From SXRF01 sp039808985 (GTDB lineage Bacteria; Pseudomonadota; Alphaproteobacteria; Rickettsiales; SXRF01), in the NCBI GenBank assembly GCA_039808985.1, contig JBDHUC010000002.1, forward strand, positions 1 to 64,000: a stretch of 64,000 nt of DNA, read 5' to 3'. Every line of letters begins with the position of its first letter. The stretch's first letter is position 1. The translations under genes were made by a program, and so were the position numbers. Positions 41,951 through 51,296 of the stretch are shown here, in pieces. Below the pieces are notes generated by a model that was given only the letters and a program-made list of their open reading frames with translations, was not told where the DNA came from and ran no database searches.

Positions 41951-43006
41951 ATGCGCATAGCCAATATAATGTTCAGCAAAGGCGGCGGTGGAATCGAAAA
42001 GGCATTCGTAGATTATTGCGAGGGGCTGCGCGATCTCGGATACCAATCAGTAGCTATTACTGCAACAGGCGCAATGGTAAACAGCGAGCTTTCGGGGCTT
42101 AAAATTGAAACACACTCTATAAATAATATGGGAGAGTGGGATTTTTTTGCTGTGCAGCGCCTGCGTAAATTGCTGCTTGAGCTTAAAATTGACGTGGTTA
42201 TAGCCCATGCAAACCGCGCATTCGGGCTTTCGCGCAAGGCAATAAAAGGCAAAATCCCCCTGGTAGGCGTTGTGCAGAATTATAATACCAGCCGTTATAA
42301 TGCCGCCGATATAGTTTTTACCACCACTTATGATTTAATCGAAACGCTTGCCAGACAAGGAATAGAAAGGGAAAAGCTGTTCCATATCCCTAATATGATT
42401 AAATGTGGGGAATTGCCGCACCGAAGCGAACGCAATTCACCTCCTATCATCGGCACTATGGGTCGGTTTGTAGCAAAAAAAGGTTTTGATGTTTACATTG
42501 ACGCGCTAAAAATACTTAAAGATCGCGGCGTTGATTTCAAAGCTGTTCTAGGCGGAAACGGAGTGGAGGAAAATGCCCTTAAATCCCGTGCAAGGGATGC
42601 GGGGCTGGATGGGCAGCTTAGCTTTACCGGATGGGTTTTGAACAAAAAGGAATTTTACACCGGAATTGATATTTTCTGCCTTCCTTCCCTGCATGAACCG
42701 TTTGGTATTGTGCTGCTTGAGGCATTCGCTTACGGCGCGCCGGTAATATCTACCGATTCGGAAGGCCCGCATGATATAATAACACCAAATTATGACGCCC
42801 TGATAGTGCCAAAAGGCAACGCAACTCAACTGGCAAACGCACTGGAAAACCTGATAAAAGATCAGGCAGCATGCGACAGGATGGCAGCAAATGCCTTCGC
42901 CAAGGTACGCACCAAATACGCGCAGGAAGTTGTATGCAGGCGCATAGAAGAAGCACTGAATATGCTTATGGAAAGAATGCGGATTAAGTCATTACAGGCT
43001 GGCTAG
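41951..43006 (+). CDS. family 4 glycosyltransferase
   Basis: 351 residues with the GT-B fold of GT4. The N-terminal Rossmann half starts with ANIMFSKGGGGIEKAFVDYC, and the C-terminal half contains IGTMGRFVAKKGFDVYIDAL, LSFTGWV and LPSLHEPFGIVLLEAFAYGAPVIST with the E-x7-E nucleotide-sugar motif. It probably adds a sugar to lipopolysaccharide or another surface glycan, together with the divergent GT2 gene. Its end overlaps the convergent pyrF end by 15 bp. Confidence 0.92.
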   Translation: MRIANIMFSKGGGGIEKAFVDYCEGLRDLGYQSVAITATGAMVNSELSGLKIETHSINNMGEWDFFAVQRLRKLLLELKIDVVIAHANRAFGLSRKAIKGKIPLVGVVQNYNTSRYNAADIVFTTTYDLIETLARQGIEREKLFHIPNMIKCGELPHRSERNSPPIIGTMGRFVAKKGFDVYIDALKILKDRGVDFKAVLGGNGVEENALKSRARDAGLDGQLSFTGWVLNKKEFYTGIDIFCLPSLHEPFGIVLLEAFAYGAPVISTDSEGPHDIITPNYDALIVPKGNATQLANALENLIKDQAACDRMAANAFAKVRTKYAQEVVCRRIEEALNMLMERMRIKSLQAG

Positions 43007-43684
43007 AATATCTTTCGCAGCCTGCGCCGGGTCTGGCGCTTCAGTTATCGGCCTGCCAATCACCAGGTAATTCGCGCCTTTTTCCAAGGCTTCTTTTGGG
43101 GTCATTACCCGTTTCTGATCGCCGCTGGCGCTACCTGTTGGACGTATACCAGGAACTACCAGCTTAAAGCCTTTGCCAGATTGCCTGCGCAATATTTCAA
43201 TTTCATGCGGGGAGCAAACCACGCCATCCAGGCCTGATTCCTGCGCTAAGTCAGACAACTTACTCACTTGATTTTGAATATTATTTACATAACCTATGGA
43301 TTGCAAATCGCTATCATCAAGGCTGGTCAGCGCTGTGACGGCAACTATTATCGGGCGTGACGGCAAATCCTGCGCTGCTTTTACCGCTGCCTGCATCATC
43401 GCCTTACCGCCGGAAGCATGAATAGTGATAATGGAAGTTTTCATAGATGCAGTTGCACGGATGGCTCCAGCGACAGTGTTGGGAATATCGTGGAATTTAA
43501 GATCAAGGAATAGCGGCATATCGCCTGCTACTTCTTTAACACCGCCTGCGCCATTAGCGGTAAAAAATTCCAGCCCCAGCTTTATTAAGCCCACCGAGCC
43601 GCCAACCGCCTGCACCAGCTTTTTGGCTTTGGCCACGTCAGTTGTATCAATCGCGCAAATTATGGGGTTATCAGAGCTAGCCAT
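42992..43684 (-). CDS. pyrF: orotidine 5'-phosphate decarboxylase
   Basis: Last step of UMP synthesis. It is a 230-residue TIM barrel with ICAIDTTDVAKAKKLV, LDLKFHDIPNTVAGAI (the catalytic Asp-x-Lys-x-x-Asp region), GVVCSPHEIE, LVVPGIRP and NYLVIGRPIT. It is apart from the pyrB/pyrC cluster 1.5-3 kb away. The 3' end overlaps the convergent glycosyltransferase gene. Confidence 0.97.
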   Translation of the reverse strand: MASSDNPIICAIDTTDVAKAKKLVQAVGGSVGLIKLGLEFFTANGAGGVKEVAGDMPLFLDLKFHDIPNTVAGAIRATASMKTSIITIHASGGKAMMQAAVKAAQDLPSRPIIVAVTALTSLDDSDLQSIGYVNNIQNQVSKLSDLAQESGLDGVVCSPHEIEILRRQSGKGFKLVVPGIRPTGSASGDQKRVMTPKEALEKGANYLVIGRPITEAPDPAQAAKDILASL

Positions 43685-43840
43685 TTCAACCTATTTGGAA
43701 TAATTTTACAGCTTAAAATTCAACAATTTAGCTAAATTAATATATTTATTTATTTGGTCAAGGATAGATTTCACCAAAACGTAATAATCATAAAGCGTAT
43801 TTTATAATATAACAAATACAGTTAATAAGTGGTGGAAATT

Positions 43841-44356
43841 ATGAAATATCAAATCGCAGGCCAGGATGTTGTTCCTATTATCAAGGAGCATAATTTAGGC
43901 AGGAAGTATGGCATAAGCGCGGAAGAATTAAAGCAAATGGAAGGTGGCTTTGAAGATGCCAGCCTGATTGTAAAATTTTTAATCCTTGCTTCCGGGGAAA
44001 AGGATAAATTCTCCCCAGCAGCAAAGGTGGAAATAGAAAATACACTTGAGCCTGCCCTAAAAAAACTCAAAGCAATTAAACCTGAAGCAGTAGAAATATT
44101 TATTAATAGCGGAATTGTGAGCCGGGCGCTTGGACCCGAGCTAAACAAACTACCAGAAAAGATAGAAATTATTACCAGGGGTGACCGGCAACTACAGGAA
44201 GTGGGAACTGCGCTTCATCAAGGAACTATAAGCAAAGAAGAGGCAGAGGGTGCTACAAGTGCGATATTAAATGGCCTTAAATCTGCTCCCAAAAGTATAA
44301 AACAAATAGTTGAAGAGGGAAAGAAACCTAACAGGGGTGGGCGCGAACACTCTTAG
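43841..44356 (+). CDS. hypothetical protein, 171 aa
   Basis: Soluble, Lys/Glu-rich protein of unknown family, about 171 residues from the ATG at 43841, which has GGTGG upstream. Predicted mostly helical. The first 60 residues resemble a short regulatory or death-fold-like bundle only in composition. No membrane segment or signal is seen. It stands alone between pyrF and pyrC in opposite orientation to both. Low similarity in style to the other small orphan proteins of the window. Confidence 0.65.
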   Translation: MKYQIAGQDVVPIIKEHNLGRKYGISAEELKQMEGGFEDASLIVKFLILASGEKDKFSPAAKVEIENTLEPALKKLKAIKPEAVEIFINSGIVSRALGPELNKLPEKIEIITRGDRQLQEVGTALHQGTISKEEAEGATSAILNGLKSAPKSIKQIVEEGKKPNRGGREHS

Positions 44357-44361
44357 CAGGA

Positions 44362-45693
44362 TTACTCCAGCTTAAATACAGTATCGCCGCCGACAATGGT
44401 GCGGATCGCCCTGCCCCTAACCGGCCAGTCATCAAACGGTGAATTAAGCGATTTGCTCATGAACTGCTTGGGGTCGATGCTCCATTGCATATCCAAATCA
44501 ATAATTGTCAAATCAGCGCGTGCGCCTTTTTTCAAACGCCCGGAATTTACATGGATTATATCGGCTGGTTTATAGGTCATGGCCGCCATCACATCACGCA
44601 GCGGCATAATCTTCTGGTGATAAAGCGACAGCGAAAGCGGCAGCATGGTTTCCAGCCCAACTATGCCAAACGCCGCCGAGGATAGAGGCACACGCTTACT
44701 TTCCTGATCATGCGGGGCATGGTCGGTGGCTATTGCGTCTATCGTTCCGTCTTTTAAGCCTTCAATCACTGCCATGCGGTCTTTTTCAGCGCGAAGCGGT
44801 GGATTCATTTTGCTGAAAGTGCGATATTCCAAAACGGCTTCATCGGTAAGCGTAAAATGATGGGGCGCCGCTTCACAGGTAACACGCAGTCCCTTCGCCT
44901 TGGCGCGGCGCACCGCGTCTATCGCTTCAGCAGTGGAGATATGCAGCACATGGTATTGCCCGCCGGTAAGCTCGGCGAGGATTATGTCGCGCTCAACCAT
45001 TACCGCTTCGGCAGCATTAGGGATTCCGGCAACTCCGAGTTGCGCCGATATCTTCCCTTCATTCATGCAACCGCCGCAGGAAAGATTCAGGTCTTCAGCA
45101 TGCTGGGCAACAGGGACACCAAGCTCACGCGAATAAGCCAGGGCCTTACGCATAACGCCAGCATTCATAACCGGAAGCCCGTCATCGGTGAAACCAACTG
45201 CGCCAGCTTCTACCAACAGGCCCATTTCGGTTATTTCCTCGCCTTTCATATGCTTGCTTATCGCCGCATAGGTTCGCACATTCACATAGGCGGTTTCACG
45301 CGCACGTTTATGGATGAAGGCAACAACCGATATATCGTCAATCACCGGCTTGGTATTAGGCATACACGCAACTGTCGTAACCCCGCCTGATGCCGCTGAT
45401 TTACTGCCGGTAGCGATGGTTTCTTTATATTCCTGCCCCGGCTCACGGAAATGCACCTGTATATCGAGCAGGCCGGGCGACAGTATATTGCCGCCGCAAT
45501 CCACAATTTCTATTCCTTCCGGCACGCCATCATTGAACAGGCGCTCGCCGAAATCAGCGATCGAATCGCCTATGGTAAGCAGGCTGCCTTTTGCATCCAG
45601 CCCAGATTCGGCATCAAACAGGCGCGCATTGGTGTATGCCACTTTTTTGTTTGCATCATTCTTGTGGCTGGGCATTGAGAAATGTTGTTTCAT
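44362..45693 (-). CDS. pyrC: dihydroorotase
   Basis: Closes carbamoyl aspartate to dihydroorotate. It is a 443-residue amidohydrolase with VHFREPGQEYKE, MPNTKP, the later His ligands (VAQHAED, YHVLHIST) and IDAIATDHAPHDQESK. The first metal motif reads Gln-Val-His rather than His-Val-His, a variant I recall from other alphaproteobacterial dihydroorotases. The catalytic Asp (ATDHAPH) is present. It is downstream of pyrB with one unknown gene between them. Confidence 0.94.
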   Translation of the reverse strand: MKQHFSMPSHKNDANKKVAYTNARLFDAESGLDAKGSLLTIGDSIADFGERLFNDGVPEGIEIVDCGGNILSPGLLDIQVHFREPGQEYKETIATGSKSAASGGVTTVACMPNTKPVIDDISVVAFIHKRARETAYVNVRTYAAISKHMKGEEITEMGLLVEAGAVGFTDDGLPVMNAGVMRKALAYSRELGVPVAQHAEDLNLSCGGCMNEGKISAQLGVAGIPNAAEAVMVERDIILAELTGGQYHVLHISTAEAIDAVRRAKAKGLRVTCEAAPHHFTLTDEAVLEYRTFSKMNPPLRAEKDRMAVIEGLKDGTIDAIATDHAPHDQESKRVPLSSAAFGIVGLETMLPLSLSLYHQKIMPLRDVMAAMTYKPADIIHVNSGRLKKGARADLTIIDLDMQWSIDPKQFMSKSLNSPFDDWPVRGRAIRTIVGGDTVFKLE

Positions 45694-45694
45694 A

Positions 45695-46261
45695 TTAATC
45701 CTTAACTAATCCGACATCTATAATAAGCTGTGGCCCCGACCAATTAATTGAAGTGTGTGGCGGACCGCTTACATTGACCAAAACCGTAGGCCTGTTTCTT
45801 CTATGCCATTTATAAGACTCAGACAAAATTCTGCCATCATTTTCTGTTTTTTCCTTTTTCCAAGGCGCCTTTTTATTTTCCAGCTCAGCAATTATGGCGG
45901 CACGCAGATCCGCCGCTGGCATATTAACCACTGCTATCCTGCAAACATTGACAGAAGGAGATGCCACAATTATAAAATTGTCCGGCAATGATTTGCTAAC
46001 CACCACATTAGTATCATTGTCTAAAGCAAGAGATTTAACCAAATGAGCAGGAACATTTTTTCCTTCTATTAAATCCGCTTCCTTATATGCATCAGAATTT
46101 TTAGCGGTAAACGGTAATACTCCTATTGCATTAGGCAGGCACCCTAGCAGGAACATCCTTATAAGTACTTGCTGTGTATCTTTTGCGCTTTGCTGCTCTG
46201 CATAAGACGGTATACTGCCAAGCAATATAAGGATACAAAGTAAAATACCAAAATTTTTCAT
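45695..46261 (-). CDS. secreted hypothetical protein between pyrB and pyrC
   Basis: 188 residues from the ATG at 46261, with a clear signal peptide (MKNFGILLCILILLGSIPSYA). The mature protein has two Cys residues (LGCLPNAIG, VNVCRIAV), which may form a periplasmic disulfide, and a C-terminal segment of alternating polar and hydrophobic residues ending SWSGPQ-like (NWSGPQLIIDVG). No family is recognised. It lies between two pyrimidine genes with gaps of one and ten bases, so it is co-transcribed with them, although a secreted protein has no obvious place in that pathway. Confidence 0.7.
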   Translation of the reverse strand: MKNFGILLCILILLGSIPSYAEQQSAKDTQQVLIRMFLLGCLPNAIGVLPFTAKNSDAYKEADLIEGKNVPAHLVKSLALDNDTNVVVSKSLPDNFIIVASPSVNVCRIAVVNMPAADLRAAIIAELENKKAPWKKEKTENDGRILSESYKWHRRNRPTVLVNVSGPPHTSINWSGPQLIIDVGLVKD

Positions 46262-46271
46262 GACAAATCCT

Positions 46272-47225
46272 TCACAATGTATTGCTACTAAGCAGTTCAA
46301 GCACCGCCTGCCGCACGGCAACACCCATTTCCACCTGGTCGAGTATAACGCTGCGGTTTAAGTCATCGGCAAGGCGCGTATCAATTTCAACGCCGCGATT
46401 TATTGGGCCGGGATGCATTATAAGCGCATCAGGCTTTGCGTATGAAAGCTTTTCTTCGTCCAGGCCATAAAAATGGAAGAATTCACGGATGCTGGGTATA
46501 AAATTACCGGTCATACGCTCCATCTGCAACCTGAGCATCATGATAATATCGCAATCCTTAAGCCCTTCTTTCATATCGTAAAATATTTTTACACCAAATG
46601 ACTCAGGATATGGCGGCATAAGAGTTGGCGGGGCGACAATCCGGACTTTAGCACCAAGCAATGTCAGAAGCTTCATATTAGAACGCGCAACGCGGCTGTG
46701 TAGTATGTCACCGCAGATAGCAACAGTTAAGCCTTCGATCTTGCCCTTGCGCCGGTATATGGTGAGCGCATCGAGCAGGGCTTGCGTCGGGTGCTCATGG
46801 CAGCCATCCCCGCTGTTTATTACCGAACAATTCACTTTTGCCGCCAGCAGATGCGGGGCTCCGCTTTCAGGATGACGAACCGCGATAAAATCCGGATGCA
46901 TGGCGTTCAGTGTCATTGCCGTGTCTATAAGTGTTTCCCCTTTTTTGGTGGAAGAACTGGAAACTGACATGTTTATAACATCTGCGCCCAGACGCTTTCC
47001 GGCAAGCTCAAACGAGGTACGGGTGCGGGTAGAATTTTCAAAAAACAAATTAATTAAAGTGCGGCCTTTTAAGATGGCGTGCTTTTTATCCGGCTCGCGG
47101 TTTTTTTTGATATAGGTTTCGGCCATTACCATGACCGCGTAAACATCCTCGCGGGAAAGACCATCAATGCCTAACAAATGTTTATGCTTAAAAGGAATTG
47201 TAGATAATTTTTTATCACTTGCCAT
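46272..47225 (-). CDS. pyrB: aspartate carbamoyltransferase catalytic subunit
   Basis: Condenses carbamoyl phosphate and aspartate. It is 317 residues with FFENSTRTRTSFELAGKRLG (carbamoyl phosphate site), the SSSTKKGETLIDT loop, RHPESGAPHLLA, GDGCHEHPTQALLDALTI and MHPGPINRGVEID. It heads pyrB-(secreted protein)-pyrC on the minus strand. No pyrI regulatory subunit gene is present. No pyrimidine attenuator is evident in the 140 bp upstream. Confidence 0.96.
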   Translation of the reverse strand: MASDKKLSTIPFKHKHLLGIDGLSREDVYAVMVMAETYIKKNREPDKKHAILKGRTLINLFFENSTRTRTSFELAGKRLGADVINMSVSSSSTKKGETLIDTAMTLNAMHPDFIAVRHPESGAPHLLAAKVNCSVINSGDGCHEHPTQALLDALTIYRRKGKIEGLTVAICGDILHSRVARSNMKLLTLLGAKVRIVAPPTLMPPYPESFGVKIFYDMKEGLKDCDIIMMLRLQMERMTGNFIPSIREFFHFYGLDEEKLSYAKPDALIMHPGPINRGVEIDTRLADDLNRSVILDQVEMGVAVRQAVLELLSSNTL

Positions 47226-47366
47226 ACTGCCAGCATAATTAGCAATTATCGTTATGGCAAATGTAAAAAAATAATAATTTTGGATATTTTACCCATTTAA
47301 TTGATATAGCTTGCAATTCTGCGATTTACGGCTAATTTTACAAAATAACTTTTTGCGAGGAATCCG

Positions 47367-48641
47367 ATGCGCTTTTCATATACAGCTTTACTGCTTTTAG
47401 CCCTTACTGCCTGTGACCAGAACGGGGGCATATTGCCTATTGATGGGCAGAAACTGCTTTCAAGCTTCGATGGCCCCAAGATACCGACAATGCAGGACAA
47501 CCAGATAGAAGCGGCCAAGGCAGCAGAAAAAAATGACGATTTCGCCGGGGCATCGCAAATATACCAGCAGATACTGGAAAAAGACCAGAATAATAAGGAA
47601 GTAGCGCAATATTACGCAGACTCCTTGCGCCGTAATGGTGAATATGAAAAAGCAGTCGGAATTTATGATAGTATACTGTCCAAAGACCCAGGCAACCTTG
47701 CGGCCAAAGAAGGAAAAGGCCTTGCGCTGATGGCAAAAGGCGATTTTGAAACCCCGACAGCGCTATTTGACGAAGTAGTAAAAGCAGATGGAACGCGCTG
47801 GAAATCATTAAATGGAATAGGGATATTGTTTGTAACGCGCGGACTTTATCAAGACGGCATGAAATATTTTGAAGAAGCTTTAAAGCAGAGCCAGGGCAAT
47901 ATCTCGGTAATGAATAACCTTGGCCTGTCGCAGGCATTGAACAAGCAATATGAAACTGCGATAGACACTCTGTCAAAAGCATCTTCCCAGAGCGCTGTCA
48001 ACTCCACCTCCAGGAAACGTATAGAGCTGAATCTTGCACTGGTTTATGCAAGCGCAGGAAAATTGTCGGAAGCCCGTAAAATCGCGGAATCTTATTTAAG
48101 CGGTCCATCCCTTAATAATAACCTTGGGCTATATGCACATCTGGCAAAAGATGACGGGCTTGCCAAATCATACCTGAATATGGCGCTTACAGAGAGCAAA
48201 ACCTATTACGGAAAGGCATGGGATAATTTAGAGGCTATAAACAGCGAAACCAGTGATAAGGCGAGCGATAAAACAATCACTAATGATGCAAGCAAGGAAA
48301 AAGCAAAGGAAGAGCCTAAAGATAAGAATAAAAAAGGCAAGAAAGGCAAAGCCCCAGCCAAGGAAACTGGCAAAGTAACTATAATTCAAGAACCGGTTGC
48401 AACCAAGAGCGAAGTTAAGCCTGTAGATGTCCTGCGGGATATAAAACAGGAAAATGTACAGCCGCAATCCGATAATAAACCCAATAATAAATCAACCGTG
48501 AGCGATGTGATTGACGGTATGGCCAGGGATGCAAACAGCAAGCCAGCAAAACCTACAGCAAATATCCTGGGAACTATCAAGGATTCGGACAGCGTGGCAC
48601 CGGCAGCCGAGCAGAACAAGGATATCCCAGGGAAAATGTAA
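47367..48641 (+). CDS. TadD-like TPR lipoprotein
   Basis: 424 residues. The lipobox LLALTAC puts the lipidated Cys near residue 16. At least four tetratricopeptide units span about residues 55-290 (AQYYADSLRRNGEYEKAVGIYDSIL; MNNLGLSQALNKQYETAIDTL). A long low-complexity tail of Lys, Pro and Asn follows (about 295-424). This matches TadD, the lipoprotein that helps assemble the outer-membrane secretin of Flp pili, though the tail is longer than I expect. No other tad gene is adjacent. It probably forms a unit with the pseudokinase gene that follows. Confidence 0.8.
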   Translation: MRFSYTALLLLALTACDQNGGILPIDGQKLLSSFDGPKIPTMQDNQIEAAKAAEKNDDFAGASQIYQQILEKDQNNKEVAQYYADSLRRNGEYEKAVGIYDSILSKDPGNLAAKEGKGLALMAKGDFETPTALFDEVVKADGTRWKSLNGIGILFVTRGLYQDGMKYFEEALKQSQGNISVMNNLGLSQALNKQYETAIDTLSKASSQSAVNSTSRKRIELNLALVYASAGKLSEARKIAESYLSGPSLNNNLGLYAHLAKDDGLAKSYLNMALTESKTYYGKAWDNLEAINSETSDKASDKTITNDASKEKAKEEPKDKNKKGKKGKAPAKETGKVTIIQEPVATKSEVKPVDVLRDIKQENVQPQSDNKPNNKSTVSDVIDGMARDANSKPAKPTANILGTIKDSDSVAPAAEQNKDIPGKM

Positions 48642-48686
48642 TTTTAAATTTGCGGCAATATTGGAGAAACCAGTTAGGTTCAACAT

Positions 48687-50840
48687 ATGGCACAGGAAAC
48701 AGCGACAAAGAAAACCGATCTTGTGCCAAAAATTGCGGCAAAAGCGGAAACTGAAATAGAATTCAGCAAAACCATTACTAATTTCCTGAGTGGTTATAAG
48801 CCGCATAATGAATATGAAAAAGAAACCGATATAGTCAGTGGCCGTTTTCGTATTAATCTAAACGCCACAATCCCTGAGTTTACCGCAAACACGGCTATTG
48901 CATATGAAGCAGTAGATACTGAAGGTGGAGAAAGACCATATGTGGCGCTCGTATGTGAAGCTAATTCAATACAGCGCCTGCATCTTATAGGTCCGCTTCT
49001 AAGCTCGCCGCATCCAAACCTGATGTCGCTTGTTACCTCCGGGGTAGCCTCCCTGTCACAACCGAGGGAAGAGCGTTTTGTATTGATTTATGAACGGCCA
49101 AAAGGCGAAAGGCTGTCTAAACTTATCCAGGCCTCAAAAACAAGCCCCAGCTTTGATTTTATATGCCATAACATAATAGCCCCCCTCGCCCTTGCCATAC
49201 AGCATATGAACGATATCGGAATACCGCATGGCAATGTAAACTGCGATAATATATTTTTTGATCCGCGCGGAACAGTTGGTGCAATAATAGGCCCATGTAC
49301 GCGACACCCCAGCGGCTATTCACAGCCTTTTTATTATGAGCCTGTAGAACGTATCCAGGCCCTGCCAGCAGGAAAAGGTGAAGGCGATTCCAGCCAGGAT
49401 TTTTATGCACTGGCCGTGGTCATACTGCATATAATATACGGCATGAACCATTTTGTTGGAATGACCGAAAATGAACTGGTGCGTAAAATACTCAAAGAAG
49501 GCGCCTTCAATGCGCTAACTCGCCATAAGGATATGCCGGAAGTTTTTTATGATTTTTTCCGCGGACTGCTAAGCCCGAACTCCCAGGATCGCTGGAATTA
49601 CCGTTATCTTAAGGCATGGCTTGATGGTAAGCGCTATAACGTTATGCCTACTCCTCCGCCACAGGAAGCGATAAGGCCATTTGAATTCAATGGCGAGATT
49701 GCATATAACCGCCGCGAAGTTGCGGATATATTTTTCCATAACTGGCAATCAGTGCCTGATATTTTTGCAGACGGCCAGCTTTCAACATGGGTTGCCATAT
49801 CGCTGCGCAATAAAGAACTTAATGAATACCTGCTTAGAACCGCAAAAGTAATTGGCAGCGCCGGGAGGAAAAATGACTCGTACATTAATGAACAGATCAT
49901 GCGCGCAATATCAATTTTTGACCCTGCAGGCCCTGTACGCATAGGCAGCCTTTCGTTCCACCTGGAAGGGATAAACGCACTTTTTGCTTATAAATTTTTT
50001 TCCCAGGAAATGGATGATATACATAATCTGGTTCAGTTCATTGAGCTAAGCATGTTCCATTTTATAACCAACCAGAAAACAAAGGAACCTGACAAAATTG
50101 CAGAAACGGTTGGTAACAACCTCAGCGCTATTTTCGTGCGCCTTGACCGGTTGCGCAGCATAACCAGGAATACCGGGCTTGGTTTCGGTCCGGAAAGAGT
50201 ATTATACGATTTAAACCCCGGCATGAAATGCATAAGCCCTCTTCTTAACGGTATTCATGTGTCATCCCTTGCCTCTATGCTTAGAGAGCTGGACAAGCTT
50301 GCTCCCAGCCTTGCGCAGACAACCGACCCAATTGACACCCATATAGCAGCATTTATTGCCAGCCATCTTAATATCCAGCACGAAATTTATATAAATTCCC
50401 TAAGCTCACATCCGGAGCTGGCCAACCAACCAATCATGATAGCGCTTAAGTTGCTTGCGTCTGCACAGCAAAAATCCGGCATACCATATTTGCCCGGCAT
50501 AACCAACTGGCTGGCGCTACGGATATTACCTTTATTAGACGATATAAGAAGCAGGACCCTAAAGAAAAAACTTATCTCGATGATAGCCAATGCCGCCCGT
50601 AGCGGCAGCACCCAGAAAATGGCAGATGTGGTGATAGAATCAGGATACGCCCAGGCTGAATCAAGGGCTTACCAGCAGGCTGTGCGCAGCTTTAAGCAAA
50701 ATGCCAAGGATATAATTTATTTTAACAAGAAGGAAATGATAGAAATTCACAGCAAGCAATTGGGCGCAAGAATGTCGCATTACATTGCTATAGTGGCGCT
50801 TGTAACCAGCTTTATAATTGCCATTCGCGGGGGATACTGA
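48687..50840 (+). CDS. membrane-anchored pseudokinase-like protein
   Basis: 717 residues. Residues about 45-310 resemble a Ser/Thr kinase-like fold: VALVCEA at the ATP-Lys strand, IERPKGERL-like hinge (LIYERPKGERLSKLI), a catalytic loop that reads IPHGNVNCDNIFF where kinases have His-Arg-Asp, an IIGPC segment where Asp-Phe-Gly is expected, and QDFYALAVVILHIIYG in the helix F region. The catalytic Asp of the loop and the metal-binding Asp are missing, so it is probably inactive. A long helical region (about 320-690) and a C-terminal membrane helix (YIAIVALVTSFIIAI) follow. It lies between a TPR lipoprotein gene and a small membrane-protein gene. Confidence 0.75.
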   Translation: MAQETATKKTDLVPKIAAKAETEIEFSKTITNFLSGYKPHNEYEKETDIVSGRFRINLNATIPEFTANTAIAYEAVDTEGGERPYVALVCEANSIQRLHLIGPLLSSPHPNLMSLVTSGVASLSQPREERFVLIYERPKGERLSKLIQASKTSPSFDFICHNIIAPLALAIQHMNDIGIPHGNVNCDNIFFDPRGTVGAIIGPCTRHPSGYSQPFYYEPVERIQALPAGKGEGDSSQDFYALAVVILHIIYGMNHFVGMTENELVRKILKEGAFNALTRHKDMPEVFYDFFRGLLSPNSQDRWNYRYLKAWLDGKRYNVMPTPPPQEAIRPFEFNGEIAYNRREVADIFFHNWQSVPDIFADGQLSTWVAISLRNKELNEYLLRTAKVIGSAGRKNDSYINEQIMRAISIFDPAGPVRIGSLSFHLEGINALFAYKFFSQEMDDIHNLVQFIELSMFHFITNQKTKEPDKIAETVGNNLSAIFVRLDRLRSITRNTGLGFGPERVLYDLNPGMKCISPLLNGIHVSSLASMLRELDKLAPSLAQTTDPIDTHIAAFIASHLNIQHEIYINSLSSHPELANQPIMIALKLLASAQQKSGIPYLPGITNWLALRILPLLDDIRSRTLKKKLISMIANAARSGSTQKMADVVIESGYAQAESRAYQQAVRSFKQNAKDIIYFNKKEMIEIHSKQLGARMSHYIAIVALVTSFIIAIRGGY

Positions 50841-50842
50841 GC

Positions 50843-51286
50843 ATGTTTCTGATACGCATAGGACAAAAGCTTATTGTGCCTCTTATGATAATTGTGTGCA
50901 TATTGCTTATCGGCCTCCTGCAACTGGGATTTATTTTTCTTATATTGGCCTTGCTTCCCTCTATTACCGCTTATTTCATTGATGAAGATTATTACCGCAT
51001 TAATTTCCGTACTATTTTTGCCTGCAATCTTGCCGCAACAATCCCTACAATAACGCCCATGTTCATTTCTGGGTTGAAACTAAAACATTTTGATATTGGC
51101 GCGGTTATAGGCAATCCGCAGGTGTGGCTTTTTATATATAGCGGGGCGGCTATCGGCTGGTGCATGATTTATATAAGCGGCCACCTTGCCCGTGTATTCC
51201 TTGACATACAATATAAGTTTCGCTCGGCAGCGCTGGAAAAATCTCAGGCCAAACTGCTGGAGGAATGGGGCGATACTATTAAATAA
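50843..51286 (+). CDS. integral membrane protein, partner of pseudokinase
   Basis: 147 residues with three to four membrane helices (about 10-30, 32-46, 55-75, 92-115) and a short cytoplasmic C-terminal tail (KFRSAALEKSQAKLLEEWG). It follows the pseudokinase gene after two bases, so the two are translated together and probably form a membrane complex. No family is recognised. It is convergent with recR. Confidence 0.7.
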   Translation: MFLIRIGQKLIVPLMIIVCILLIGLLQLGFIFLILALLPSITAYFIDEDYYRINFRTIFACNLAATIPTITPMFISGLKLKHFDIGAVIGNPQVWLFIYSGAAIGWCMIYISGHLARVFLDIQYKFRSAALEKSQAKLLEEWGDTIK

Positions 51287-51296
51287 TAAGGCATAA

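Noticed and set aside
45400..45500. Missing first His in the dihydroorotase metal motif as a sign of an inactive enzyme
   Set aside because: I recall the Gln-Val-His variant from other alphaproteobacterial dihydroorotases, and all later ligands and the catalytic Asp are present.
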